Positions 16,105 through 24,600 of a stretch of DNA of 64,000 nt are shown here, piece after piece. This DNA comes from CATOSP01 sp034422355 (GTDB taxonomy: Bacteria; Chloroflexota; Dehalococcoidia; Lucifugimonadales; UBA3495): contig DAOUJS010000091.1 in assembly GCA_034422355.1 (NCBI GenBank), positions 1-64,000 of the forward strand, given 5' to 3'. Under the pieces are notes generated by a model, which ran no database searches, was not told where the DNA came from, and saw only the letters and a program-made list of their open reading frames with translations. Position 1 is the stretch's first letter, and every line of letters begins with the position of its first letter. A program made the translations under genes and the position numbers.

Positions 16105-17040
16105 TCAGGACAGGGCCAGGGTAGATGCCGGGAACAGCTCTTCGGCATCCACCTTCCGGGGAATTACGCCCTGTTCCACGTTGAATCCGATGAAGGTCTC
16201 CAGCGTCTTCCGGGAACTCTCGAACCCGTAGGGTACGGGGTCGCCGCCAACCACTTCGCCCATCCTGAGCAGGGCACGGTCCGCGGGGCTTGAAGCGCCT
16301 CCAGACCTCAGCTGCTCGATGTAAGGCGCCTTGGCCGTCTTGAAGACGTCGAACAGTTCCCCGGCCAGGCCGCCGTTGGCTTCCAGCGCGGCGTCCTTGA
16401 CCACCAGCATGTGGCTGACGGGGTACACTCCGGTCTTCCGGTGCCAGGCGGCGTCGGCCTCATCCGGCTCGGAGAACAGGGGATGCACGTCCGCCGAGTC
16501 GATGGACCCCGCGCCTATAGCAGCGTCGATTTCGCCCGAAAGCAGCATTTCGGCCAAGTCGCTGTTGGGCGACGAGACCACGTTGTCCGGGGCCACGAAC
16601 TCGGCCACGTGCTCGTCGCCGGACAGTACCCACGTCACCGCGTCAAGGTCCACGTCATACTCGGTCTGCAATATGCCGCGAGTCCAGACGCCGGGGGTCA
16701 GGGTGTAGCTGCGCACGCCGACCCGTTTACCCTCCAGGTCTCTGGGGGATGAGATGCCGCTGCGGGCGTGGCAAACTATGCCACCGTGGTAGAAGGCCCG
16801 TGTCAGGAATACGGGAATGCCGGTGAAAGCCTTGCCGTGGGCACGGGCGCACATGTAGGTGGAGAGGGCCATCTCCGCAACGTCGAACTCCAGACCGCGC
16901 ACCATGCGGCGGAAGATGCTGGTAACGGGCGATACTTCGATGTGTTCCATGTCGAACATCTTCGATGTGACGCTGCCGTCCTTCAACTGCGTGGTATGAC
17001 CGTAGGTCCCTATGGCAGTGCGTAATACCAGGTCTGACAT
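16105..17040 (-). CDS. Pht5-like 4,5-dihydroxyphthalate decarboxylase/substrate-binding-fold protein
   Basis: A 311-residue protein with no signal peptide, in the type 2 periplasmic-binding-protein fold. The middle motif DLEGKRVGVRSYTLTPGVW and the preceding ALSTYMCARAHGKAFTGIPVFLTR match the family containing 4,5-dihydroxyphthalate decarboxylase. Without a leader peptide it is more likely a cytoplasmic enzyme or binder than an ABC-transporter receptor. It is in an operon with a TPP lyase and two flavoproteins, which fits an aromatic or carboxylated substrate. The substrate itself cannot be deduced. Confidence 0.8.
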   Translation of the reverse strand: MSDLVLRTAIGTYGHTTQLKDGSVTSKMFDMEHIEVSPVTSIFRRMVRGLEFDVAEMALSTYMCARAHGKAFTGIPVFLTRAFYHGGIVCHARSGISSPRDLEGKRVGVRSYTLTPGVWTRGILQTEYDVDLDAVTWVLSGDEHVAEFVAPDNVVSSPNSDLAEMLLSGEIDAAIGAGSIDSADVHPLFSEPDEADAAWHRKTGVYPVSHMLVVKDAALEANGGLAGELFDVFKTAKAPYIEQLRSGGASSPADRALLRMGEVVGGDPVPYGFESSRKTLETFIGFNVEQGVIPRKVDAEELFPASTLALS

Positions 17041-17066
17041 GTCTGATCTCTCCTGGGCTGTCTTGC

Positions 17067-17082
17067 GTCCGGTTCGCCGGAC
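17067..17082. other. Intercistronic hairpin in the catabolic operon
   Basis: A perfect 6-bp inverted repeat with a 4-base loop (GTCCGG, loop, CCGGAC) sits in the 93-bp gap between the TPP lyase and the Pht5-like gene. There is no T-run, so RNA processing or stability is more likely than termination. Confidence 0.4.
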
Positions 17083-17133
17083 TATAGAGGCAACAGAGGC
17101 AACTATTCGGCCTTCTGGCTATGGAGCTGGACA

Positions 17134-18828
17134 CTACCGGTCGTAGCCCATCAGGGAACCACCCCTGCTGCCGCTGCGGGGCATGACCTCCATGTGGTCC
17201 GATATTACGTTAACGCAGGCCACCCGGCCTTCCTGGGTTGCCTGGAAAGCCCTCTGGAGGGCGGCGTTGATTTCCGATGGTTCGGTGACATTTTCGGTAT
17301 GCCCGCCGAAAGCCTCCAGGATACGGTCGTACCGGATGTCGGGGGTGTAGGTGGCGACCCTTTCCTCATAGCCTTCGGGAAGACCCATGTGGGCCTCCAG
17401 GCTGCCGCCGACGATGCCGGAGTTGTTGTTGATGATGAAGACGATGGGCAACTGGCAGCGGACCGCGGTCTCCATCTCCATCGCGTTGAACCCGAAGGCG
17501 CAGTCGCCGTTGACGCTGACCACCGGCACGTCGGGGCGGGCCAGCTTTGCGCCAATGGCGAAGGGGACGCCGACGCCCATGCAGCCGTTGGAGCCGGAGT
17601 TCAAACGGCTGGCCGGGGTGTAGCTCTGCAACACCTGCCTGCCCGTGGCCAGGGTCGTCTGGCCGTCCACCGAGTAGATCGTCTCCCTGGGGAACACCTG
17701 GCTCACCTCATGCAACAGCCGGTGAGTCAGGATCGGCTTGGCGTCGGAGTTGAGACGGTCGGCAATCCTGCCAGCGTTGCCCTCGACCTGGCTGCGCAGG
17801 GAGGTCAGCCACGGGCCTTCCTCGGCCCTCTCCCGCATCCCGGCAGTCTTGTCCTCCACCTCGGCCAGTATCTGTCCCAACACGGCCCTGGCGTCGCCGA
17901 CTATGCCCACGTCCACGGCCCGGTTGAAGCCGATTTCCTCGGCCTCGATGTCGATGTGAATGATCCTGGCATCGGGCGGGAAGCGCCGGCCGAACTCGAA
18001 CATCCAATTCAGGCGGGAACCGACCACGAGCACAACGTCGGCGTTGCCCATGATCGCACTGCGGGCAGCCCCCAGGTTCAACGGATGGTCGTCGGGGATG
18101 AACCCGCGTCCCATCGGCGATGTGATGTATGGCATCCCAAGGGACTCGATCAGCTCCCGCAACTCGGCCGTGGGTTCCGACCAGCGGACTCCCTTGCCCA
18201 CAATCATCATGGGACGCTCGGCGTTCAGGAGCAGGTCTGCGGCGCGCTTCACCTGCTCGGGGTTGCCGACAGGCGGAGCGTCGGTATAGTAGTTGGAGGG
18301 CCAGCGGACGCTTTCCTCGTCAACTCCGTTCTGAATAACGTCCGAGGGCAGGTCGAGGTACACGGGGCCGGGCCGCCCCGTCCGCGCCTTGCGGAAGGCC
18401 ATCGCCATGTATTCGGGGATGCGGGCCGTGCTCTCCACCTGCACCGCCATCTTGGTGATGCCCTTGAACATGGGGACGTTTTCCGTCTCCTGGAAGGTCC
18501 CGGTGTAGCGCCCCCGCTGGGGGCCGGACCCGCCGAGAATCACCAGGGGGAAGCAGTTGTCGTATGCAACGTGTGCGCCGGTCACGCCGTTGCTGACCGC
18601 CGGACCCGCCGCCAGGACCGCCACGCCGACCTGGTTGCGGACGTAGCCATAAGCCGCGGCGGCGAAGGTCGCGGCCTGCTCGTGGCGCACCCCGATGGGG
18701 CGGACGCCGAAATGGGGGGCGAAGCCCATTATGTCCTGTATGGGGCCTCCCGCCAACCCGAAGAGGGTCTCGATACCCTCCCTCTGGATTGACTGGGCTA
18801 CCAGGGCGCTGCCTTCTACCTCTGCCAA
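17134..18828 (-). CDS. Thiamine-diphosphate-dependent lyase/decarboxylase (acetolactate-synthase-like)
   Basis: A 564-residue TPP enzyme. The N-terminal PYR domain carries the cofactor-activating Glu at residue 50 in GVRHEQAA. The central domain contains VGSRLNWMFEFGR. The C-terminal PP domain has the metal-TPP motif starting GDCAFGFNAMEME and ending INNN. The family includes acetolactate synthase, oxalyl-CoA decarboxylase, 2-hydroxyacyl-CoA lyase and benzaldehyde lyase. No acetolactate synthase small subunit is nearby and the neighbours are catabolic, so a lyase or decarboxylase is favoured. It is the first gene of a five-gene minus-strand operon. A paralogue lies at 25982-27646. Confidence 0.88.
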   Translation of the reverse strand: MAEVEGSALVAQSIQREGIETLFGLAGGPIQDIMGFAPHFGVRPIGVRHEQAATFAAAAYGYVRNQVGVAVLAAGPAVSNGVTGAHVAYDNCFPLVILGGSGPQRGRYTGTFQETENVPMFKGITKMAVQVESTARIPEYMAMAFRKARTGRPGPVYLDLPSDVIQNGVDEESVRWPSNYYTDAPPVGNPEQVKRAADLLLNAERPMMIVGKGVRWSEPTAELRELIESLGMPYITSPMGRGFIPDDHPLNLGAARSAIMGNADVVLVVGSRLNWMFEFGRRFPPDARIIHIDIEAEEIGFNRAVDVGIVGDARAVLGQILAEVEDKTAGMRERAEEGPWLTSLRSQVEGNAGRIADRLNSDAKPILTHRLLHEVSQVFPRETIYSVDGQTTLATGRQVLQSYTPASRLNSGSNGCMGVGVPFAIGAKLARPDVPVVSVNGDCAFGFNAMEMETAVRCQLPIVFIINNNSGIVGGSLEAHMGLPEGYEERVATYTPDIRYDRILEAFGGHTENVTEPSEINAALQRAFQATQEGRVACVNVISDHMEVMPRSGSRGGSLMGYDR

Positions 18829-18841
18829 ATTGGACCTCCTC

Positions 18842-18923
18842 TGTCTGAACTGTGATTCGTGTGATTAGGGGATTGCCATGATTAAAGGGCGGGGCGGGGA
18901 ATCATGGCGGTCATGGGTATCAT
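18842..18923. repeat. 82-bp repeat, copy 1, with internal hairpin
   Basis: This copy aligns without gaps to 19082-19163, offset 240 bp, with 9 mismatches in 82. Each copy contains a perfect inverted repeat GCCATGATT / AATCATGGC around a loop of about 16 bases rich in G (three to four runs of G). With G-U pairs the stem reaches 12 bp. It lies 14 bp upstream of the minus-strand TPP lyase start and could affect its leader. Confidence 0.75.
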
Positions 18924-18948
18924 ATTGAATCATGGGCCGGAACTCGGA

Positions 18949-18980
18949 TTGCTGCCGTTGAATGTCCCCGATTATACAAT
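18949..18980 (+). promoter_or_regulatory. Possible promoter of a small transcript
   Basis: TTGCTG at 18949-18954 and TATACA at 18973-18978 (overlapping TACAAT at 18975-18980) are 18 bases apart, 10 bases before the small ORF at 18990. The fit is moderate. The strong terminator at 19165-19196 is the main reason to expect a transcript here. Confidence 0.35.
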
Positions 18981-18989
18981 AAGGCGGTG

Positions 18990-19121
18990 ATGGGCGTGGT
19001 CTCGCTGCACTGGGACGGACCCTCAACGACGGAGTCCTGCCTGGGCTACGGGGTCCACACCGTGCGGGATGCAGAATCCTTTGTCTGGACCGTGATCCGT
19101 GGGATCAGGGGATTGCCATGA
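18990..19121 (+). CDS. Possible 43-residue small protein
   Basis: An ATG at 18990 opens 43 codons ending at TGA 19119-19121, inside the second 82-bp repeat. The peptide begins MGVVSLHWDGPSTTES and ends GIRGLP; the last 12 or so residues are encoded by the repeat itself. A weak purine-rich site (AAGGCGG) precedes the ATG. I do not recognise the peptide. It may instead be part of a non-coding RNA of about 210 nt that ends at the terminator at 19165-19196. Confidence 0.3.
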   Translation: MGVVSLHWDGPSTTESCLGYGVHTVRDAESFVWTVIRGIRGLP

Positions 19122-19163
19122 TTGGGGGGCGGGGCGGGGAATCATGGCGGTCATGGGTGTCAT
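19082..19163. repeat. 82-bp repeat, copy 2, with internal hairpin
   Basis: Second copy of the element at 18842-18923, about 89 per cent identical. The stem GCCATGATT / AATCATGGC is unchanged while the loop has become all-G at its 5' side. Conservation of both stem arms with change in the loop suggests the hairpin matters. One base separates it from the intrinsic terminator. Confidence 0.75.
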
Positions 19164-19164
19164 G

Positions 19165-19196
19165 AGGAACGGTCTTTCAGGACCGTTCCTTTTTTT
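19165..19196 (+). terminator. Strong intrinsic terminator
   Basis: A perfect 10-bp stem (19165-19174 with 19181-19190) with a 6-base loop is followed by seven T (19190-19196). It acts on plus-strand transcription, yet no recognisable plus-strand gene lies upstream back to secA's neighbour at 13.4 kb, apart from the small candidate at 18990. It therefore marks an unannotated plus-strand transcript. Confidence 0.9.
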
Positions 19197-19415
19197 GCGG
19201 GAATTGTATGCAATGTTCGACAGGCGCGACTTTGTCTTCGACATTGACAGGGCGCAGGATCGAATCCCCGGCACAAAGAGCCCCGGCGGCTCAGAACGCC
19301 GGGAGGGACGCCGCGGGAGAGATTCAACCCGGAATCAAGCCGCCCGGCCCCGCCTGATTCACCAGAGTATCACCGAAAATGGGCGGGAAAATACACACAA
19401 ATACACCAAATGAAA

Positions 19416-19424
19416 TGGTATAGT
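19416..19424 (+). promoter_or_regulatory. Extended -10 promoter of the secreted-protein gene
   Basis: TG at 19416-19417, one base, then TATAGT at 19419-19424 form an extended -10 element. There is no clear -35. Start is expected near 19431, giving a leader of about 210 nt before the ATG at 19643. Confidence 0.5.
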
Positions 19425-19430
19425 GAATCA

Positions 19431-19642
19431 TACTTGTGTGCTTTAGAGGGCGCGTGGCAACCACCGGCCGTTTCTCCTTGCGAAAGCGGAGATGTCGAGT
19501 GTAACGGAACATTGGGCCATGGAACTTTTACGGGAAAAGAAACGTCTTAATTAGGGAGAGCCGCTGCGTAGCCCCGGAATCCTGGGCGGCAGACACTACA
19601 TCGGCACTCGGTCTGTAGTTTCTTTAGTTGAGAGGTGACGTT
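19431..19642 (+). other. Long structured 5' leader, no gene
   Basis: The region between the extended -10 and the gene at 19643 holds no convincing ORF but several hairpins: a GTGG-CAA-CCAC stem near 19455, a stem TCTCC/GGAGA closed by GC-GAAA-GC near 19470-19490, and a GGCC pairing across it. It was compared by eye with c-di-GMP, ZTP, THF, glycine and TPP riboswitch cores and matched none. It may be a regulatory leader of an unrecognised type or ordinary structured UTR. The preceding stretch 19197-19415 shows only a 7-bp GC hairpin at 19282-19303. Confidence 0.3.
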
Positions 19643-20311
19643 ATGAGAATGACAAGGCTTGTTGCTGCAATAGGAATCGTCTCGGCCCTGGTCCTGGCTG
19701 GTGGGATAACGGCGGGTCTGATTCTGGCCAGGGACCAGGCTCCGCCCGCCCCGGCGCCGATGGCCTCGGAAGCTGCGGCCCCGACCCCCGGCGCTCCGGT
19801 TGTTGACGACGCAGGCCAGACCCCTCGGAGAGCGGCCGCCGGGCCAGCCACTCCCACGCCTGCCCCTACCGGCGCGCCTACGGCAATAACTGAAGAAGCA
19901 CTCTCCAAGCTTAAAGAACGGGATGAGGCCTCCAAGTCCGCCTCGCCAGGGGACGGCGCCAACGAGCAGGCCCTGCCCATTCCGGACAAGGGCGAGTTGA
20001 AGTACCCCAACCTGGGATCTAATCTGGACCAACTGGTAGTGAGCGTCGAGGAGAAGGAAACCACGGCAGAGGAGGCCGCCGCGGATTCCCCGGTGCAACG
20101 GGAAGAGTCGGTGGCTGTGACCATTTACCTGTCCGGCAACGTGGACGACGTGGTGAGCTTCCTGGAAGAAAACGGCGGCGACCCGCGCAACGTGGGCGAG
20201 GACTACATAGAAGCCTACGTGCCGGTATCCCTGCTGGGACCGGTGTCGGAACAGACCGGGGTCATCCGGGTGCGGGAAATCGTACCGCCGCAGCCGGGCC
20301 AGGGCGGCTAG
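19643..20311 (+). CDS. Exported or membrane-anchored protein with duplicated module
   Basis: A 222-residue protein starting at the ATG at 19643 after GAGAGGTGA. Residues 5-28 are a hydrophobic signal-anchor. A linker rich in Pro, Ala and Thr follows (to about residue 85), then a roughly 110-residue domain with KYPNLGSNLDQLVVSVEE, SVAVTIYLSGNVDDVVSFLE and EAYVPVSLLGPVSEQTGV. The same domain forms the N-terminal region of the subtilase encoded next, and a prodomain or inhibitor role is a reasonable guess: subtilase propeptides often have the beta-alpha-beta pattern seen here. Both genes are on the plus strand, 108 bp apart. Confidence 0.75.
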   Translation: MRMTRLVAAIGIVSALVLAGGITAGLILARDQAPPAPAPMASEAAAPTPGAPVVDDAGQTPRRAAAGPATPTPAPTGAPTAITEEALSKLKERDEASKSASPGDGANEQALPIPDKGELKYPNLGSNLDQLVVSVEEKETTAEEAAADSPVQREESVAVTIYLSGNVDDVVSFLEENGGDPRNVGEDYIEAYVPVSLLGPVSEQTGVIRVREIVPPQPGQGG

Positions 20312-20897
20312 GCGGTCACCGCCCAGCACGCGCCGGGGATAATGGGCGGCCCGGAAAGAGTCAATGCCAGGGGACGTGTTTGGGTCCACAACCAGGAGAA
20401 TCCTTGAGAGGAGGCTACCATGCGTTGCAAGAAACATTTCAGTTTCCTGGCGATAGCAGTCCTGGCCACCCTGTCATTCACCCTGGCGGTGGCCCTGCCC
20501 GGCGTTTCCGCCGACGGGGACGAGAAGACAAAGAAGAAAGACACGGACCAGGGTCAGGAACAGGCCTTGCCCATCCCGGAAAAGGCCAGTCTGAAGTACC
20601 CCAACCTTGGGTCCAGGTTGGACCAACTGGTCGTGAGCGTCGAGGGGGAGGAAACCACCCCTGAGGAGGCCGCCGCGGATACCCCGGTACACCGGGAAGA
20701 GTCGGTGGCGGTGACCATCTACCTGTCCGGCAATGTGGACGACGTGGTGAGCTTCCTGGAAGAGAACGGCGGCGACCCGCGCAACGTGGGCGAGGACTAC
20801 ATAGAAGCCTACGTGCCGGTATCCCTGCTGGGACCGGTGTCGGAACAGCCCGGGGTCATCCGGGTGCGGGAAATCGTGCCGCCGGAGCCAGGGCAGA
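19967..20897 (+). repeat. Tandem duplication of a ~337-bp coding module
   Basis: DNA at about 19967-20303 is repeated at about 20561-20897 (offset 594 bp) with high identity, including long exact stretches. It encodes the same domain at the C-terminus of the first protein and near the N-terminus of the subtilase. The synonymous-level similarity suggests a recent duplication or gene conversion. Confidence 0.85.
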
Positions 20898-21682
20898 GCG
20901 CCCAGCGAGTTGTCGGCCACGGCCCCGCAGCGCACCTTTCGGCGGCCTGGAATCAGGCCGGGTACAGTGGTCAGGGCGTCAAGGTGGGGGTAGTCGACTC
21001 CCACCCCGGGTTCAACGGCTTCCGGGACCTCATGGGGACCGAGTTGCCGTCAACCGTGCAGGCCAGGTGCTACACGGACATAGGCAGATTCACCACGAAT
21101 CTGGCAGACTGCGAGGATGCGGAGACTGGCGGCAACCACGGTACACTGGTCGCCGAGGCGGTGGTTGACATCGCGCCGGAGGTGTCCCTGTACATAGCCA
21201 ACCCACCGTCTTTGGGAGACATCCGCAAGGCCGTCGATTGGATGGTCTCGGAAGGGGTGAAGGTTATCGTCCAGTCGGAAACCTATGTCTTCGACGGCCC
21301 CGGTAACGGCACCTCCCCATTCAGCGACAGCCCGCTGAGGACCGTGGACCGGGCGGTGGCGGGCGGAGTGGTTTGGGTCAACAATGCGGGAAACAACGCT
21401 CGACAGACGTGGTTCGCCCGCGCCCCATTCCTTGACCGGGACGCGGACGGGGTTATCGAGTTCTCAGCACTTGATGAAATCAACTCTATAAGCCTTGAAG
21501 CGGGAGACCTGATAAGAGTCCAGTTGCGGTGGGACGATAAGTGGGGGGGGCAGCGCGTGATCTCGATCTTTATATCACAGACAATACCGGAAGGATTATA
21601 CCTGGCTTACGGGGTGGCAAGGACCCCCAATCGGGAGCCGCTGGTCACTATCCATTCGAATTTATTGCGATCAGGGCATTGA
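20420..21682 (+). CDS. Subtilisin-like serine protease, N-terminal part (frame broken at G8)
   Basis: First part of a secreted subtilase. The ATG at 20420 follows GAGAGGAGG. A signal peptide covers about residues 1-32, ending near GVSADG. The duplicated module occupies about 50-160. The S8 catalytic Asp is at 193 (VGVVDSHPGF) and the His at 240 (GGNHGTLVAEAV); the oxyanion region is VWVNNAGNN. The frame ends at 21682, but homology leaves it at the run of eight G at 21543-21550: after residue 377 the sequence no longer looks like protease, and the -1 frame continues as GGAARDLDLYITDN. The catalytic Ser is in that second frame, so this part alone would be inactive. Confidence 0.85.
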   Translation: MRCKKHFSFLAIAVLATLSFTLAVALPGVSADGDEKTKKKDTDQGQEQALPIPEKASLKYPNLGSRLDQLVVSVEGEETTPEEAAADTPVHREESVAVTIYLSGNVDDVVSFLEENGGDPRNVGEDYIEAYVPVSLLGPVSEQPGVIRVREIVPPEPGQSAQRVVGHGPAAHLSAAWNQAGYSGQGVKVGVVDSHPGFNGFRDLMGTELPSTVQARCYTDIGRFTTNLADCEDAETGGNHGTLVAEAVVDIAPEVSLYIANPPSLGDIRKAVDWMVSEGVKVIVQSETYVFDGPGNGTSPFSDSPLRTVDRAVAGGVVWVNNAGNNARQTWFARAPFLDRDADGVIEFSALDEINSISLEAGDLIRVQLRWDDKWGGQRVISIFISQTIPEGLYLAYGVARTPNREPLVTIHSNLLRSGH

Positions 21683-24600
21683 GAGACGGCCAATTTGGCT
21701 TGGCAGTGGAGCACCACAGCGGCACAGCACCCGACTGGATTCAGATGATGGTGTGGGGTGTTCCGGAGATTGAGCACTACACCAGGAACGGCAGCATTGG
21801 CAATCCGGCGGAGAGCGCCAACCCGGGCATGTTGGCGGTGGGCGCGGCCCACTGGGACGACGTGCGGGCCATCGAGCCTTACAGCAGCCGGGGCCCCACC
21901 CCTGACGGCCGGGTCAAGCCCGACGTGGTTGGGGCGGACTGCGGGGCAACGTCGTTGATCCCCTTGAACAATCGCAACAATGGGTTCTGCGGCACCAGCC
22001 AGGCAGCGTCTCACGTGGCAGGCCTGGCGGCGCTGGTGAAGCAACGGTTCCCAAGCTACACCCCGCAGCAGGTTGCCGTCTACCTGAAAGACAACGCGGA
22101 GCAGCGGCAGAGTCCCGACCCCAACAACACCTGGGGGCACGGCTTTGCCCGACTTCCTTCCGTATCGTCAGCAACCCCTTTGCCCATGGTTGTTTTTGCC
22201 GACCTGAACTGGTCCAGCGCCCTAATCCAGAACCAAATCGCCCGATACATCATCGAGAACGGTTACGGCTACCCCACCGATGCGATGTTCGGCACTTCAG
22301 AAGCCCTGCAAAGGGCATTGCTCAAGGGCGACATTCACGTAGTCATGGAAGTCTGGCTTCCCAATCAGCAACAAACTTGGGAAGCAGGTCTGGCCTCGGG
22401 AAGAATCTTGTCTCTGGGTAGCAGCCTGGGAAACGACTGGCAGTCGGCCTTCGTGATTCCAGCCTACCTGCAAGAGCAGTACCCGGAATTGGATAACGTG
22501 GAGGACTTGAAGTATCAGCGGTACCGGGACCTGTTCAAGACCGCAGAAACGGGAGACAAGGCGCGGCTGGTATCCTGTGTTGCTGGCTGGGCTTGCGAAG
22601 TGTTGAACCGGGAGCAAATCGAAGGATACGGCCTGACGGACCACGTGCATATAGTCCTTCCCACTAGCGACTCGGACCTACATGCCTCCCTCAAGAATGC
22701 ATACGAGAGGCGCGAACCTTGGCTCGGATACCAATGGGGCACCAGCGATGCAGCTCTGCTGCTGGACCTGGCACGATTGGAAGAACCTGAGTACAGCGAG
22801 GAATGCTGGAGCACAAACAAGGCTTGTGCCTATCAGGACGCCATGATACTGATTGGGGCCCATTCCAGCCTGCCGGACTTGGCCCCTGATGTGGTGGATT
22901 TCCTGAGAAACTGGGACTTCAGCGTTGAGGTCCACTTAAGGAATGTGGCTAGGTGGCAGGCTGACAACCCCGGTTCCTCGATTGAGGACACCGCCCTCTA
23001 CTGGCTCAGCAACAATGCGGACACCTGGAGCCAGTGGGTTACTAACCAAGCGGATGCCAGGATCCGGGCCGCCCTAGACAGGGAAGCGTTGGTCGCCCTC
23101 TACAACGCCACCGGCGGCGCCAACTGGACCAACAAAGGCAACTGGCTGACCAACACGCCCATCGGCCAATGGCACGGCGTAACCACGGACGCCAACGGCC
23201 GCGTCACTGAATTGGACCTCAGAGAGAACCGGTTGACCGGGACCATACCGGCCCAACTTGGCAACCTGGCCAACCTGGAACGGCTGTACCTATATGACAA
23301 CCGTCTGACCGGTACCATACCGGCCGAGTTGGGCAACTTGACAAACCTGCAAGTGCTGAACCTCAGAATCAACCAGTTGAGCGGACCGATACCGGCCGAG
23401 TTGGGCAATCTGACCAGGCTGACATACCTGAGTCTCCGCAGCAACCAGTTGAGCGGGCAGCTCCCTCAAACCTTGAAGGGCCTGACCATGCTGCAGCGGT
23501 TTTTTTTCTACAGGAACCTCGGTCTCTGTGCACCGGTGGATAACGCATTTCAGACATGGCTCCGGGGCATAGGCACCGTATCCGGCAGCAGTTGCGCACC
23601 AGTGGACTCTCAGGAAGACCGTGCGGTGCTGGAAGCCCTGTACAATGCCACCGGCGGAGCGGACTGGACCAACAAGGCCAACTGGTTGAGCGCCCGGCCA
23701 ACCAGGGAATGGTACGGTGTCACCACTGATGCAAACGGGCGGGTCAACGGACTGTACTTGTGGGAGAACCAGTTGACCGGGACGATACCGGCGGAGTTGG
23801 GCAGCCTGACCAACCTGAATATACTGAACCTCAGCAGCAACCAGTTGAGCGGGCCTATACCGGCGGAGTTGGGCAGCCTGGCCAACCTGACATTCTTGAG
23901 TCTCAGCAGCAACCAGTTGAGCGGGCAGATACCGGTGGAGTTGGGCAACCTGGCCAACCTGACATACTTGTTCCTCTACGCAAACCAGTTGACCGGGACG
24001 ATTCCGACGGAGTTAGGCAACCTGACCAACCTGGAGATACTGAACCTCCACAACAACCAATTGACCGGGTCGATACCAGCCGAACTGGGCCGTTTGACGA
24101 ATCTGACGGCGCTGTATTTGGCTGGAAACCAACTGACCGGGTGCGTGCCGGCCAGCTTCCGAAGTGTATCAGACAACGACTTCGCCCGGCTTGGGCTGCC
24201 CTTCTGCACGGTGGCTCCGCCCGTGGGCGCAACCGCCACCAGGTCCTTCTCCCCAGCCTCGGTGTCGCCAGGCGGGCGGGTAACAGTGACCATCACCGCC
24301 GCCAACTACGGGACCGCCGGAGTGGTAACGGAGACGCTGCCCCAAGGGTTCACCTACGTATCCAGCAGCCTTTCCGGCAATCAGGTAACCGTCACCGGCC
24401 AGGTGGTCAGGTTCACCCTGCAAGGGGCGACTTCCTTTACATACACCGTTACCGCGCCCAGCGTGGCGGGTCCCTACACCTTCTCCGGCACGCTGATGGA
24501 CTCCAACCAGAACGACCATGCGGTCGGCGGCGCTGCCACGGTGACGGTGACGGCGGCGCCGCCCACGAACGTCACCGCCACCCGCTCCTTCAGTCCGGCG

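Noticed and set aside
19257..19303. tRNA or riboswitch near 19.26 kb
   Set aside because: No cloverleaf; only a 7-bp stem without a T-run.
19441..19520. Known riboswitch in the leader of the secreted-protein gene
   Set aside because: The conserved cores of c-di-GMP, ZTP, THF, glycine and TPP riboswitches are absent.
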